DNA of 64,000 nt, taken from assembly GCF_016595465.1 (NCBI RefSeq), contig NZ_JAENIK010000004.1, positions 744,001 to 808,000 of the forward strand. Direction: 5' to 3'. How positions within the stretch are numbered: position 1 is the first letter of the stretch; each line of letters begins with the position of its first letter. The notes under the pieces were generated by a model. The model did no database searches. It was not told where the DNA came from and saw only the letters and a program-made list of their open reading frames with translations. This document shows, piece by piece, positions 51,901-61,108 of the stretch. This stretch comes from Luteolibacter yonseiensis. Its GTDB lineage: Bacteria; Verrucomicrobiota; Verrucomicrobiia; Verrucomicrobiales; Akkermansiaceae. Position numbers and translations under genes: made by a program.

Positions 51901-52993
51901 GGATCTCGCCCGGTCGCTCGTTAAGGAAAAGACTGGCGAGCGGGACAAGATCGCCGCCATCACCAGTTATGTCCAGAAGGAGATTTCGTACAAAGCCATC
52001 GAGTTCGGCATCCGCGGGCGGCGTCCCAACCCGGCGGATGAAACGCTCCGCTCGCGCTACGGCGACTGCAAGGATACCTCCGTGCTCGCCCACCTGTTGC
52101 TGCGGGCCGCGGGCGTGGAAAGCCACCTGGCCGTGGTGAACACGGATTGGGAGACACACCCGGATCTGCCGACCCTCGACCAGTTCAACCATATCGTGCT
52201 GCTGGTTCCGTCTCTCGGGAAAAACTGGCTTCTGGATCCCACCGACAAAACCCTCGATCTCGCGTCATTCCCCGCGGACAATCTCTGGCACAGCAGGGCG
52301 CTGGTGCTGGATCCCGCCGGTCCGAGGCTGATCGACCGTCCCGCCCCGGCGCCGAAGGGAAGCGCGGATGTCAGCAGCCGCCGCACGGTTATGGTTCGGA
52401 ACGAAGACCTGCACCTGGAGGAGACTCTCGAATTGACGGGTTATTATGCTTCATGGATGCGGGGCTCGTTCACCGGTCTCAGTCCTGCGGAACAGACAAG
52501 GAAAGCGCAGGGGATTCTCGGGGAAGGAGCCGCGCAATTGCACGGGTTCCGGTTCGAAAATCTGGACCGGGTCGGAGAGCCGGCCCGGCTTGTGATGGAT
52601 TATGATGTGAGAGAGGCCATCAGCACCGAGAACGGACGCTGTACGGCGGTGGTGCCCGCTCTTTGGGAGAGGGATTACCTCGCCACCAAGTTTGTGAAAG
52701 ACCGGAAAACAGAGTTCGAGACTTTCTACCCCCTGCACTTCACAAGTGAGGTTACGGCGAAAATTCCGATGCCGCCGGAAAAGCAGGGCGTGGTTTCCTC
52801 TCCCAGGAACAAAAGTACGGACCATTGCGAGTGGAGCCTGAACACGGAGCCCGCCGGAGATGGAGTCAAGGTGACCTTCGATTTCGTCGCCCACCCAGGT
52901 CACCGGCCCGCGGCAAGCTACGGTGCCTTTCATGAGGCGTGGAGCTCCGCGGGGCGGGCGTGGGACAAACCGTTGGGTTGGGTCCCCCGGTAG
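48932..52993 (+). CDS. Giant membrane TPR-DUF3857-transglutaminase protein
   Basis: A 1353-residue protein. Residues about 20-150 hold three or four membrane helices (e.g. IVVLMLLAGILKCVSLL, WLAALVLGIVGLALY, AISLASILLLATAGIVV). A periplasmic region follows, then TPR-like helical repeats around 480-740 (AAAWFCKAFEEGGDPTVLGNAGDAF, RHWYRDAKASFERAAKLAPDD), a DUF3857 domain (about 750-950, beginning LRRTIHRRVKVLTTEG) and a transglutaminase-like fold with Cys in SRYGDCKDTSVLAHLLLRAAGV, His in QFNHIVLLVPS and Asp in DPTDKTLDL. The DUF3857-transglutaminase tail is a known unit of unclear role; the joined membrane and TPR parts are less common. Start at the first ATG, soon after the fusA terminator. 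Confidence 0.85.
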   Translation: MWLMNFWNFLAVSGKSASEQIGQATGSGIVVLMLLAGILKCVSLLRRPTVSKPCVLALMVLLCGWTLSCVQVGLEAFEVGSNLSRVLVGFGLCVCWLAALVLGIVGLALYDSTRFRQGRAQAIWAISLASILLLATAGIVVSGALKSADDGWEGFREAGAVDTGNVPIRNTDFNFSLTPAKGWVRVKPDAINKLACLALRKSNPEVFSMVIAEKIPSAPDLEQLREIVKSNLAMNVEVISQTEDTVVTPEGLTFAHLSTQARVQSAVFNYEHWITTRRGFSWQMVSWNKGDKAGLARDARSLMETFRILDPALDAVGKGTVADVKRPELGYRTGLDGLGWAPWTTGGVNALVDFRALRGNEALVVLPLRFDVDPPDLDALTRGLLSAFQLEKSGDGNSVKPWSPGHGGTGREIRMERTVDGEQYRYILRVARGRRGAHLLAGWAAAGKGDLDLVSRSLDAITLGEPEGDAPPLAPDQKKALGLILNEAALSLANRSEREAAAAWFCKAFEEGGDPTVLGNAGDAFERLGQAVKGCAFLAPHVGKFPDNHYVALRYARLLALNGDMKEAEEAFLKLVEKGLRDENDLLSWLQLLNGRGQHVPALRCVDAWLVKNPSVNARRWQAQTHSSGGDGAKAIEMLEKLRAENPDDKNVGLDLGTEYNEAGENAKAAAIAEKLLDGGDESSRALCVLGWSQMGRHWYRDAKASFERAAKLAPDDTSIQDYIRRASAALGQGDNSEVKNEIPAVEIPAGVVAALAAKPPAAEFGEGHPCAWLLRATGYHFEKGKPLRRTIHRRVKVLTTEGAADMSSVTATFDPIHERIFMNRLEVRNAAGEVLAKASVDDAYVKEGGDEATHEKTLHLQVAAVQPGTTVEWQITIEDRSPSDRFRFNRHLFASGFPSAGEVVFVTGDVSAVRSELTNGGSIRTILDDRLAAWICGEMQAAEFEPYSIPVEQRCPMLWIGGSEGSWETVGRDYLKDLDDRLRVDKTLEDLARSLVKEKTGERDKIAAITSYVQKEISYKAIEFGIRGRRPNPADETLRSRYGDCKDTSVLAHLLLRAAGVESHLAVVNTDWETHPDLPTLDQFNHIVLLVPSLGKNWLLDPTDKTLDLASFPADNLWHSRALVLDPAGPRLIDRPAPAPKGSADVSSRRTVMVRNEDLHLEETLELTGYYASWMRGSFTGLSPAEQTRKAQGILGEGAAQLHGFRFENLDRVGEPARLVMDYDVREAISTENGRCTAVVPALWERDYLATKFVKDRKTEFETFYPLHFTSEVTAKIPMPPEKQGVVSSPRNKSTDHCEWSLNTEPAGDGVKVTFDFVAHPGHRPAASYGAFHEAWSSAGRAWDKPLGWVPR

Positions 52994-53101
52994 TGGCTTC
53001 CATGGTCCCGCCCGCCGGGCGTTGTTGGATGGCTTCAAACTCCCGATGAACTTTTTCGAAGTATGGCAATTCACACGACAGCACCTAATACTCACTCCAC
53101 G

Positions 53102-53914
53102 ATGAAACGAATCACCTGCCTCTTGTCTCCGGCACGCGTGCTGCTCGGCGTTCTCGCAACCTGTTGCATGCCGCTTCAGGCGGAGCCGCCCACACCTGTG
53201 GCACCACCTGTGAAGAAACAGGAATTCCACGTCTACCTGCTCATGGGGCAGTCGAACATGTGTGGCCGGGATACCCGGGAACTCGCCGGACAAGTGGACA
53301 ACCCGAAGGTCCTCGCGCTGGGTCCCGATGGGAAATGGGTGGTCGCCCGTGACCCCATGTTTCCGAAGGCGGGGCGCATCGAGCCGGGTGCGGGGCCGGG
53401 CATTCCCTTTGCCAGCCGGATGCTTGCCGCCGGCGGGAAGGCGGGCATCGGCCTCGTCCCTTGTGCGGTGGGTGGCACGAAGCTGGAGAGGTGGGTGAAA
53501 GGTGGCGATCTCTATCAGAACGCGCTCTCGCAGGCGAGGGTTGCCGCGAAGGATGGAATCATCAGCGGCGTGCTGTGGCATCAGGGCGAGTCGGATTCGG
53601 AAAAGATGGAAACCGCCGGAACATATGAAGCGCGGCTGAAACAGATGCTCACCGACCTGCGGGCAGACCTGAAGCAGCCGGAACTGCCCATCGTGGTCGG
53701 CCAGATCGGAGATTTCATGGACGAGAAGAAATTTCCCGGAGCGGAAACGGTGAGAAAAGCCATCCGGCGGATGCCGCAACTGTTGGAACATGTCGGCTAC
53801 GCGGATTCCGCCAGACTCAAGGACAAGGGCGACAAGCTTCATTTCGACACAGATGGCTCGAAGCAACTCGGCGAGCGGTTCGCCAAGGCGATGTTGGAGC
53901 TGGAGAAAAAGTGA
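53102..53914 (+). CDS. Secreted carbohydrate esterase (SASA / sialate O-acetylesterase type)
   Basis: A 270-residue exported SGNH-type esterase. The signal peptide runs to about residue 27 (LLSPARVLLGVLATCCMPLQA). The catalytic serine is in VYLLMGQSNMCGR (Ser51), followed by VPCAVGGTKLERW, VLWHQGESDSE and the Asp/His end motif KLHFDTDGSKQLG, the classic SASA order. Such enzymes remove acetyl groups from plant polysaccharides or sialic acids. It starts the run of polysaccharide genes (GH28, GH115, GH2, GH2), so deacetylation of pectin or xylan is likely. ATG 53102 gives the signal. Confidence 0.88.
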   Translation: MKRITCLLSPARVLLGVLATCCMPLQAEPPTPVAPPVKKQEFHVYLLMGQSNMCGRDTRELAGQVDNPKVLALGPDGKWVVARDPMFPKAGRIEPGAGPGIPFASRMLAAGGKAGIGLVPCAVGGTKLERWVKGGDLYQNALSQARVAAKDGIISGVLWHQGESDSEKMETAGTYEARLKQMLTDLRADLKQPELPIVVGQIGDFMDEKKFPGAETVRKAIRRMPQLLEHVGYADSARLKDKGDKLHFDTDGSKQLGERFAKAMLELEKK

Positions 53915-54063
53915 ACCTGTCCGATAGGTGGGGCGGCGCTCCGGCGGGAGTTACATCGGTCGGCGCATGTCGTTGATCCCGGTGGGGGATTGTTACTTCG
54001 ATTGCGGTAGAGAGAGATCGGAAGGAGCCGGGGTATTCTCCAGTCGATGTTCCATCCGCCGAC

Positions 54064-55473
54064 ATGCCCATGATCCCGTCATTCGTCCGAGCGCTTTCCC
54101 TTGTGCTGATCCTGTCCCCGCTTCATGCGGAACCCGTCACGATCAGGCATGAGGAAATTTCCGTGAAAGCCGCGTTTCCGATGCCTGTCATCAAGGTGCC
54201 GGTGTTTCCAAAAAAGGATTTCGTCGTGACGGAATATGGAGCGAAAGAGAGCGGTGATTGCTCCTCCTCCATCGAACAAGCCATCGCCGCATGTCATGAG
54301 GCGGGTGGGGGGAGGGTCGTCATTCCCGAGGGGAAATGGCTTACGGGAAAAGTCCATTTCCGCAGCAACGTGAACCTGCATCTCGAAAAGGGGGCGACGC
54401 TTCTCTTCAGTGATGATCCCGCCGACTACCTGCCCGCCGTCCAATCCAGTTGGGAGGGATTCGAATGCTTCAACTACTCTCCGCTCATCTATGCTTTCGA
54501 TTGCGAGAATGTCGCCATCACAGGCGGGGGGAAAATCGAAGCGGAGATGGGGACATGGAAGGAATGGTCGGGCCGTCCTCCCGCGCACATGGAAGCGTTG
54601 AAAAAACTCTATACCATGGCTTCGACAAATGTGCCGGTCATCGAACGCCAGATGGCCGTAGGGGAGAACCACCTGCGGCCGCAGTTCATCCAGTTCAACC
54701 GTTGCAGGAATGTGCTGATCGAGGACATCACGATCCGCAACAGCCCCTTCTGGACCATCCATCTCCTGCTCTGCGACTCGGTTGTCGTCCGTGGCCTTGA
54801 TATCCATGCCCATGGTCATAACAACGACGGCATCGACCCGGAAATGACGCGGAACCTGCTGGTTGAAAATTGCAGGTTCGACCAGGGCGACGACGCCATC
54901 GCCATCAAGTCCGGAAGCAATCAGGACGGCTGGAGGCTGGGTGTCCCCACGGAGAACATCGTCATCCGCGGCTGCACCGTCATCGAGGGCCACCAGCTGG
55001 TCGCCATCGGCAGCGAGCTCTCCGCGGGGATCCGCAATGTCCACGTGCGCGACTGCCGGTTTGTGAATGAAAAGTATCAGCCGATGAACCTGCTCTTCAT
55101 CAAGACGAACCACCGCCGCGGCGGCTTCGTGGAGAACATCCATATGGAAAACATCGAGGCCGGGCGGGTGCGGCAGAGCGTGCTCGGCATCGAGACGGAC
55201 GTGCTTTACCAATGGAAGAATCTCGTGCCGACCTACGAGGAACGCATCACGAAAATCAGCGGCATCCACGTGTCCAACATCAAGGTGGCGGAAACCGGCA
55301 TTCCGTTCCGCATCGAGGGCGACAAGCGCGAACCGGTGACAGACGTCACCCTCGACGGGATTTCCATCGGCAGGGCCCGGGGAAAGAAAAACGACTATGT
55401 GAACGCGAAGGATGTGAAGGAAACCAACGTCAGGATCGGCGAGCTGGTGGCCGGGGATAAGAAGAAAAAATAA
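54064..55473 (+). CDS. GH28 polygalacturonase-type glycoside hydrolase
   Basis: A 469-residue exported beta-helix enzyme (signal MPMIPSFVRALSLVLILSPLHA). It begins with FVVTEYGAKESGDCSSSIEQAI as in GH28 and has the catalytic set HGHNNDGIDPE (around 250-260, Asp255), CRFDQGDDAIAIKSGS (Asp276-Asp277) and GHQLVAIGSE (His310). These act on polygalacturonan, rhamnogalacturonan or related uronans. It is followed 8 bases later by the GH115 gene, so both are in one transcript. Rhamnogalacturonan hydrolase versus exo-galacturonase cannot be settled from sequence alone. Confidence 0.9.
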   Translation: MPMIPSFVRALSLVLILSPLHAEPVTIRHEEISVKAAFPMPVIKVPVFPKKDFVVTEYGAKESGDCSSSIEQAIAACHEAGGGRVVIPEGKWLTGKVHFRSNVNLHLEKGATLLFSDDPADYLPAVQSSWEGFECFNYSPLIYAFDCENVAITGGGKIEAEMGTWKEWSGRPPAHMEALKKLYTMASTNVPVIERQMAVGENHLRPQFIQFNRCRNVLIEDITIRNSPFWTIHLLLCDSVVVRGLDIHAHGHNNDGIDPEMTRNLLVENCRFDQGDDAIAIKSGSNQDGWRLGVPTENIVIRGCTVIEGHQLVAIGSELSAGIRNVHVRDCRFVNEKYQPMNLLFIKTNHRRGGFVENIHMENIEAGRVRQSVLGIETDVLYQWKNLVPTYEERITKISGIHVSNIKVAETGIPFRIEGDKREPVTDVTLDGISIGRARGKKNDYVNAKDVKETNVRIGELVAGDKKKK

Positions 55474-55481
55474 CGCTCCCC

Positions 55482-58007
55482 ATGCTTCCGCGAATTTCCA
55501 TCCCAGTCTTGTTGCTCATCTCCGGTCACGCCCTCGCGACGGTGGATCTTGTGAATCCGACAACCGGCACATTTCCGCTGGTAAGTGCGGGCAAGGCCGC
55601 GCCGATCGTGCTTCCGGAGGATGCGCCGGAGGTGGTGAAAATCGCCGCGCGCGACCTTGCCGCCGACATCGCCGCGGTGTCCGGTATCACGCCGGAAGTG
55701 TTGGCCGCCGCCCCGGCCGGCAAGGATCAGCCCCGTGTCGAACTGATGTTCAGTCCGGACCTCAAGGGAAAATGGGAGGCATTCCGTCTCACGGCCAGGC
55801 CCGGCGTGCTCACGATCAGCGGTTCGGACCGCCGGGGCCTCGCCTTCGGCATTTATGAAATTTCCAGCCGTATCGGCGTGTCACCATGGAGGTGGTGGGC
55901 GGACGTTCCGGTGACCCCACGCCCGGAGCTTCACTTGTCGCCGGGCGATGAACCGGTCGATCAACCGGCTGTCAGGTATCGCGGCATTTTCATCAACGAC
56001 GAGGATTGGGGCCTGCAACCGTGGGCTGCGAAGAATTTCGAACCGGAGGTGAAGGACATCGGTCCCGGGACCTACACGAAGATCTTCGAACTCCTCCTGC
56101 GCCTGCGTGCGAACACCATCTGGCCCGCGATGCATGAATGCACCAAGGCATTCCACCTCATCCCGGGCAATGCCGCCGCGGCCGACGCGTATTCGATCGT
56201 GCTCGGCTCCAGCCATGCGGAGCCGATGCTGCGCAGCAACACCACCGAGTGGACCGCGCCCAAGGAGGATTACAACTATATCAGGAATCCGGGTGGCGTG
56301 CTCGCCTATTGGGAAGAACGCGTGAAGGAACGCTCCGCGGGTGAAAGCCTTTTCACCATCGGCATGCGCGGCATCCATGACAGTGCGATTGTCGGTCCGA
56401 AAAGCAAAGCCGAGCGCATTTCCACGGTTGAAAGGATTTTCGCCGACCAGCGCGGGCTGCTCGGCAAATATCTCGGCAAGGGTGATCCCTCCCGCGTGGG
56501 CCAGATTTTCGTCCCCTACAAGGAGGTGCTGGAGGACTACGACGCCGGGATGAAAGTGCCGGAGGATGTGTCCATCATGTGGACGGACGACAACTTCGGT
56601 TACATCCGGCGCCACGCCACACCGGAAGAGCGCAGGCGGTCCGGCGGCTTCGGCATTTATTATCATGCCTCCTATCTCGGAGCGCCTCTCTCGTGGTTGT
56701 GGGTCGACACGCTGCCGCCCGCGCTGGTGTGGTCGGAAATGATGCGCGCCTACGAACACGGCGCGAACGGCGTTTGGATCGTCAATGCGGGCGACATCAA
56801 GAACACCGAACGGTCGATGGAGTTTTTCCTCGATCTCGCCTGGCATGCCGACCGGACGGACCCCAGCGCGCCGGAGCGTTTCATGCGGAAAACCGCCGAG
56901 CGCGACTTTGGCAAGGAACATGCCGCCGCTGTCGCGGACGTTCTGAACCGGCTTCACGCCATCAACTTTTCCCGGAAAGCCGAGCATCTGCAGTGGCATT
57001 CTACCGGCACCCCCTACAAACCCACGGAACTGAACGAAGCGGAGATCGAACAACGCCTGGGAGCATGCGCCGGTCTGCTGCGCGACAGCGCCGCGCTCGC
57101 CGCCAAACTGCCGCCTGCCGCCCGTGACGCGTATTTCCAGCTCGTCGGCTATCCGGTCGCAATCACGGAGGCCGTGAACGAACGTTATTTCCGCTCGGAA
57201 CTCGCCCGTGCCGACTCGGTCCGTGGCCGTGCTCCGGAGGCGAACAAAGCCGCCGCGATCGAAGCCGGGGAGCGGATCAGGAAACTGACCTCCCGATACA
57301 ACAACGGAATCGCCAAAGGAAAATGGCGCGGCGTCGTGACGGAAAATGGTGTCTCCGCCAAAAGCTGGACCCGCTTCCAGCCCTCTTCTTCCGAGCCTCC
57401 CGCGCCGACGTCCCAAAACATCTGTCCTCCGGCTCCGTCCGCTCGCGCATCCGTCTCCCGTCCTTCCGGCGTCCGTGCGGGTGATTTTGTCGAAGCTGGC
57501 CGGGTCGTCTCCATCGACGCGGGACATTTCACAACGAAACACGACGGTCCCAAGGCAGGTTGGCGGGTGATCCCGGGACTGGGCCGCACCGGCTCCGCCG
57601 TCACCGTGCTGCCGTCGTCGGCGACGATCAAACCGGATTCCGCGCCGGGTTTGGAATACCGTTTCCACACCACGACGAAGGCTCCTGCGAAGCTGCACGT
57701 CCGTCTCGTGCCGACACACCCCCTCGTGCTGGAACAAGGATTGCGCCTCGCCGTCAGCATCGACAACGACCGGCCCATTCCTCTCGCCGTGAACCGGGGT
57801 TTCAGCCCGAAAAGCAAGGAATGGAGCGAACGCGTGCTCTCCAACGCGACAGAGGCCGCCGCCGAACTTCCCAAACCCCTCAACCCCGGCTGGCACACTC
57901 TCCGTCTGGTGGCGGTCGATGCGGGCGTCGTCGTGGACAAGATCGTCCTCGATCTCGGCGGGCTGGAACCTTCTTACGACGGTCCTGCCGAAACCCGGGT
58001 TCCCTGA
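55482..58007 (+). CDS. GH115 glucuronidase-type glycoside hydrolase
   Basis: An 841-residue secreted enzyme (signal LPRISIPVLLLISGHALA). N-terminal domain: IVLPEDAPEVVKIAARDLAADIAAVSG, then FGIYEISSRIGVSPWRWWADVP and the GH115 core VRYRGIFINDEDWGLQPWA, LRANTIWPAMHECTKAF and VSIMWTDDNFGYIRR, AYEHGANGVWIVNAGDIK. GH115 enzymes remove (4-O-methyl-)glucuronic acid from xylan or arabinogalactan. The C-terminal 190 residues form a beta-rich domain typical of the family. It sits between GH28 and two GH2 genes; this combination fits a glucuronic-acid-bearing pectin or arabinogalactan target. Confidence 0.92.
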   Translation: MLPRISIPVLLLISGHALATVDLVNPTTGTFPLVSAGKAAPIVLPEDAPEVVKIAARDLAADIAAVSGITPEVLAAAPAGKDQPRVELMFSPDLKGKWEAFRLTARPGVLTISGSDRRGLAFGIYEISSRIGVSPWRWWADVPVTPRPELHLSPGDEPVDQPAVRYRGIFINDEDWGLQPWAAKNFEPEVKDIGPGTYTKIFELLLRLRANTIWPAMHECTKAFHLIPGNAAAADAYSIVLGSSHAEPMLRSNTTEWTAPKEDYNYIRNPGGVLAYWEERVKERSAGESLFTIGMRGIHDSAIVGPKSKAERISTVERIFADQRGLLGKYLGKGDPSRVGQIFVPYKEVLEDYDAGMKVPEDVSIMWTDDNFGYIRRHATPEERRRSGGFGIYYHASYLGAPLSWLWVDTLPPALVWSEMMRAYEHGANGVWIVNAGDIKNTERSMEFFLDLAWHADRTDPSAPERFMRKTAERDFGKEHAAAVADVLNRLHAINFSRKAEHLQWHSTGTPYKPTELNEAEIEQRLGACAGLLRDSAALAAKLPPAARDAYFQLVGYPVAITEAVNERYFRSELARADSVRGRAPEANKAAAIEAGERIRKLTSRYNNGIAKGKWRGVVTENGVSAKSWTRFQPSSSEPPAPTSQNICPPAPSARASVSRPSGVRAGDFVEAGRVVSIDAGHFTTKHDGPKAGWRVIPGLGRTGSAVTVLPSSATIKPDSAPGLEYRFHTTTKAPAKLHVRLVPTHPLVLEQGLRLAVSIDNDRPIPLAVNRGFSPKSKEWSERVLSNATEAAAELPKPLNPGWHTLRLVAVDAGVVVDKIVLDLGGLEPSYDGPAETRVP

Positions 58008-58027
58008 CATTTTTCGAATTCAAAATC

Positions 58028-61003
58028 ATGATGATAGCAATCAACCGACTCGTCGCGTCCGCCATGTTCGCCAGTGTGACATGCCTGCATGCGGGGGATG
58101 CGAATCCGCCCCGGAAAAAATATAACTTCAATCCCGGGTGGCTTCTGAAGACGGCGGATGAGACCGGTGCGGAGGCCGTGTCTTTCGATGACGGAAGCTG
58201 GAAACCCGTCACGCTGCCCCACGCGTGGAACGAGGACAGCGCCTTCAAGCTGGACAACAAGAAACTGCCCTCCGGAATCGCATGGTATCGCAAGCATTTC
58301 AAGCTGCCGCCGGAGGCGGCTGGCGGGAAGGTGTTTCTCGAATTCGAAGGCATCCGTCAGGCGGGCGAATTCTATCTCAATGGCGAATCGATCGGTCTCA
58401 GCGAAAACGGGGTCATGGCGTTCGGCTTCGACATTACGGACAAGCTCAGGCCCGGGGAGAACGTGCTGGCCGCGCGCATCGACAACTCCACCCGATATGT
58501 GGAGAAAGCCACCGGCACATCGTTCCAATGGAACGTGAACGACTTCGCGGCCAACTACGGCGGCATCCCGAAAAACGTTTTCCTGCACGTCACCGGGAAA
58601 TTGCACCAGACGCTGCCGCTTCACTCGAATCTCGGCACCACCGGTGTGTATGTCCATGCCCGCGATTTCGACATCAAGGGAAGGTCGGCGGAGATCACCG
58701 CGGAAACGCAGGTGAGGAACGATCACGCCTCGCCGAAGAAATTCAGCTATGAAGTCACGCTCACCGACGCGGACGGCAGGCTGGTGAAAACGCTGCAAGG
58801 CGGGGAACACACGCTCGCCGCGGGTGAGACACGCACTGTCAGTGCGGGCGGAAGGGTTTCCGATCTCCATTTCTGGAGCTGGGGCTATGGCTACCTCTAT
58901 GATGTGGTCACCACGCTCAAGGTGGATGGCGGGTCGGTCGACGCCGTCACGACACGGACCGGTTTCCGCAAGCTGGAGTTCGGCAAGGGCCTCGTGAAGC
59001 TCAATGACCGGACGATCCAGATGAAAGGATACGCACAGCGCTCGACCAACGAGTGGCCTTCGGTCGGCCAGTCGGTGCCTCCCTGGCTCAGTGATTTCAG
59101 CAACGCCCTGATGGTGGAGAGCAATGCCAACCTCGTGCGCTGGATGCACGTCACGCCGGGGAAACAGGACATCGAGTCATGTGACCGCGTGGGCCTGCTG
59201 CAAGCCATGCCGGCGGGTGACAAGGAAAGGGACGCCCAGGACCGCCAATGGACCCAGCGCGTGGAACTCATGCGGGATGCCATCATTTACAACCGCAACA
59301 ACCCGAGCGTGGTGATGTATGAAGGCGGCAATGAAAGCATCAGCGAGGAACACATGGCGGACCTCAAGGCCCTGCGCGACCAATATGATCCCCATGGAGG
59401 ACGTGCCTCGGGTTCGCGGGAGATGTTGGACAGCAAGGTGGCGGAATACGGTGGCGAGATGCTCTACATCAACAAGAGCGCGCGGCTCCCTTTCTGGGCC
59501 ACCGAATACTTCCGCGACGAAGCCCTGAGGAAATATTGGGACGACTGGTCACCGCCCTTTCACAAGAACGGAGATGGCCCGCCGGCACCGAAGGGCGAGA
59601 GCGGCGCACCTTACAACCGCAACCAGGACACCTATGCCGCCGCCACTGTGGAGCGTTGGTATGACTACTGGCGCGAGCGTCCCGGCACCGGCCTCCGATC
59701 CAGCGCGGGCGGGGTGAACATCGTGTTTTCAGACACGAACACCCACGGACGCGGAGCGGAGAACTACCGGCGGAGCGGCGAGGTGGATGCCATGCGTCTT
59801 CCGAAAGACGCCTTCTTCGCCCATCAGGTGATGTGGGACGGCTGGGTGGACGTGGAAAGACCCGCCGCCTATCTGGTGGGCCATTGGAACTACGAGGCAC
59901 AGGTGAAAAAGCCGGTTCACGTCATTTCCTCCGCGGAAAAGGTCGAGCTGTTTGTGAATGGGAAGTCGAAGGGCTTCGGCGAGCAAAGCAGCCGCTTCCT
60001 CTATACATGGAGGGAGATCCCGTTCGAACCCGGCGCGGTCAAGGCGGTTGGTTATGATTCCAACGACCGGAAGACTTGTGAAACGGAAAAGAAAACCGCG
60101 GGCGTTCCGGTGTCTGTCAGACTCACACCGCGCACGGCACCCGGTGGATTGCTGGCGGATGGGGCTGACATGGCGCTCATCGATGTGGAAGTTGTCGATG
60201 CCCGGGGCAACCGCTGCCCTACGGCTTTCAATCCCATTCGTTTCGACCTCTCGGGGCCCGCCGAGTGGCGTGGTGGTATCGCCCAGGGGCCGGACAATTT
60301 CATCCTGTCCAAGGAACTTCCCGTCGAGTGCGGCGTGAACCGCGTGTTGGTCCGGTCCCTGCCGCGGGAGGGGAAGATTGTTCTCAAGGCCGCGGCGGAC
60401 GGCCTCACGCCGGCCTCCATCGAGCTGGTTTCCAAGCCGCTTGTGGTCGTGGACGGTTTGTCGGAGGTCATTCCCGGAGCCACCTTGCCCGCTTCGTTCA
60501 AACGGGGGGGCACGCCAGACGGTGATTCCGTCACGCCGACACGCACACCGCTCCCCATCGCCGGAGCGACCGCCGGCAGTTCGCCCGAGCAAGCCGCGCT
60601 CAGCTACGATGACAACGAGAACACCGGATGGAAAAACAACGGCAGGCCGGACACCGGGTGGATCCAATATGATTTGCAAAAAGCTTCGACCGTCAGCGAG
60701 ATCACGCTGAAAATGGGCGGCTGGAGGGCGAAGGCCTATCCGTTGCGGATTACCGTGGATGGCGCGTTGGCCTATCAGGGCGTCACTCCCAAGAGCCTCG
60801 GATACGTCACCCTTCAACTGAAACCCACGCCTGGCAAAACCGTGCGGATCGAACTCGCGGGCGACATCGATGAAAAAGACGGCTTCGGCATGGTGGAGGT
60901 CACCGGCAAAAAACTTGAAGACGCCAAGCCCGCCGGGAAATCCGGTGCGTTGCAAATCATCGAAGCGGAAATCTACGGACCTCTCGCCCGGTCGGAGCGA
61001 TGA
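58028..61003 (+). CDS. GH2 beta-galactosidase-type glycoside hydrolase
   Basis: A 991-residue secreted GH2 enzyme. The ATG at 58028 opens a signal (IAINRLVASAMFASVTCLHAG); a longer frame exists upstream inside the GH115 gene but is not conserved. Order: sugar-binding domain (SWKPVTLPHAWNEDSAF, WYRKHF, EFYLNGESIGLSENG), immunoglobulin-like domain, and the TIM barrel with acid/base Glu436 in MYEGGNESISE. The C-terminus has extra beta domains and a discoidin-like carbohydrate-binding module starting around ALSYDDNENTGWKNN. Probably removes beta-linked galactose or glucuronic acid from side chains of the same polymer as the GH28/GH115 enzymes. The barrel nucleophile is less clear than in the next gene. 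Confidence 0.88.
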   Translation: MMIAINRLVASAMFASVTCLHAGDANPPRKKYNFNPGWLLKTADETGAEAVSFDDGSWKPVTLPHAWNEDSAFKLDNKKLPSGIAWYRKHFKLPPEAAGGKVFLEFEGIRQAGEFYLNGESIGLSENGVMAFGFDITDKLRPGENVLAARIDNSTRYVEKATGTSFQWNVNDFAANYGGIPKNVFLHVTGKLHQTLPLHSNLGTTGVYVHARDFDIKGRSAEITAETQVRNDHASPKKFSYEVTLTDADGRLVKTLQGGEHTLAAGETRTVSAGGRVSDLHFWSWGYGYLYDVVTTLKVDGGSVDAVTTRTGFRKLEFGKGLVKLNDRTIQMKGYAQRSTNEWPSVGQSVPPWLSDFSNALMVESNANLVRWMHVTPGKQDIESCDRVGLLQAMPAGDKERDAQDRQWTQRVELMRDAIIYNRNNPSVVMYEGGNESISEEHMADLKALRDQYDPHGGRASGSREMLDSKVAEYGGEMLYINKSARLPFWATEYFRDEALRKYWDDWSPPFHKNGDGPPAPKGESGAPYNRNQDTYAAATVERWYDYWRERPGTGLRSSAGGVNIVFSDTNTHGRGAENYRRSGEVDAMRLPKDAFFAHQVMWDGWVDVERPAAYLVGHWNYEAQVKKPVHVISSAEKVELFVNGKSKGFGEQSSRFLYTWREIPFEPGAVKAVGYDSNDRKTCETEKKTAGVPVSVRLTPRTAPGGLLADGADMALIDVEVVDARGNRCPTAFNPIRFDLSGPAEWRGGIAQGPDNFILSKELPVECGVNRVLVRSLPREGKIVLKAAADGLTPASIELVSKPLVVVDGLSEVIPGATLPASFKRGGTPDGDSVTPTRTPLPIAGATAGSSPEQAALSYDDNENTGWKNNGRPDTGWIQYDLQKASTVSEITLKMGGWRAKAYPLRITVDGALAYQGVTPKSLGYVTLQLKPTPGKTVRIELAGDIDEKDGFGMVEVTGKKLEDAKPAGKSGALQIIEAEIYGPLARSER

Positions 61004-61108
61004 CAAAATGCAGGGACATCAAGGAGCCGCGGACTCCGATCCGCAGCAGTCCACAGATGAGCGGGATCCGCAGGCCGCAAATCCCCTGTCTCCTTCATAT
61101 TTCCTCTT

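Noticed and set aside
49787..52192. 801-codon open frame on the minus strand
   Set aside because: It is opposite the TPR-DUF3857-transglutaminase gene, whose domains are plain on the plus strand.
55881..58010. 709-codon open frame on the minus strand opposite the GH115 gene
   Set aside because: Shadow of the GH115 gene, which has all family motifs; no signal peptide or domain in the antisense product.
57560..58027. Upstream extension of the first GH2 gene
   Set aside because: It overlaps the GH115 gene in another frame; the signal peptide begins at 58028.
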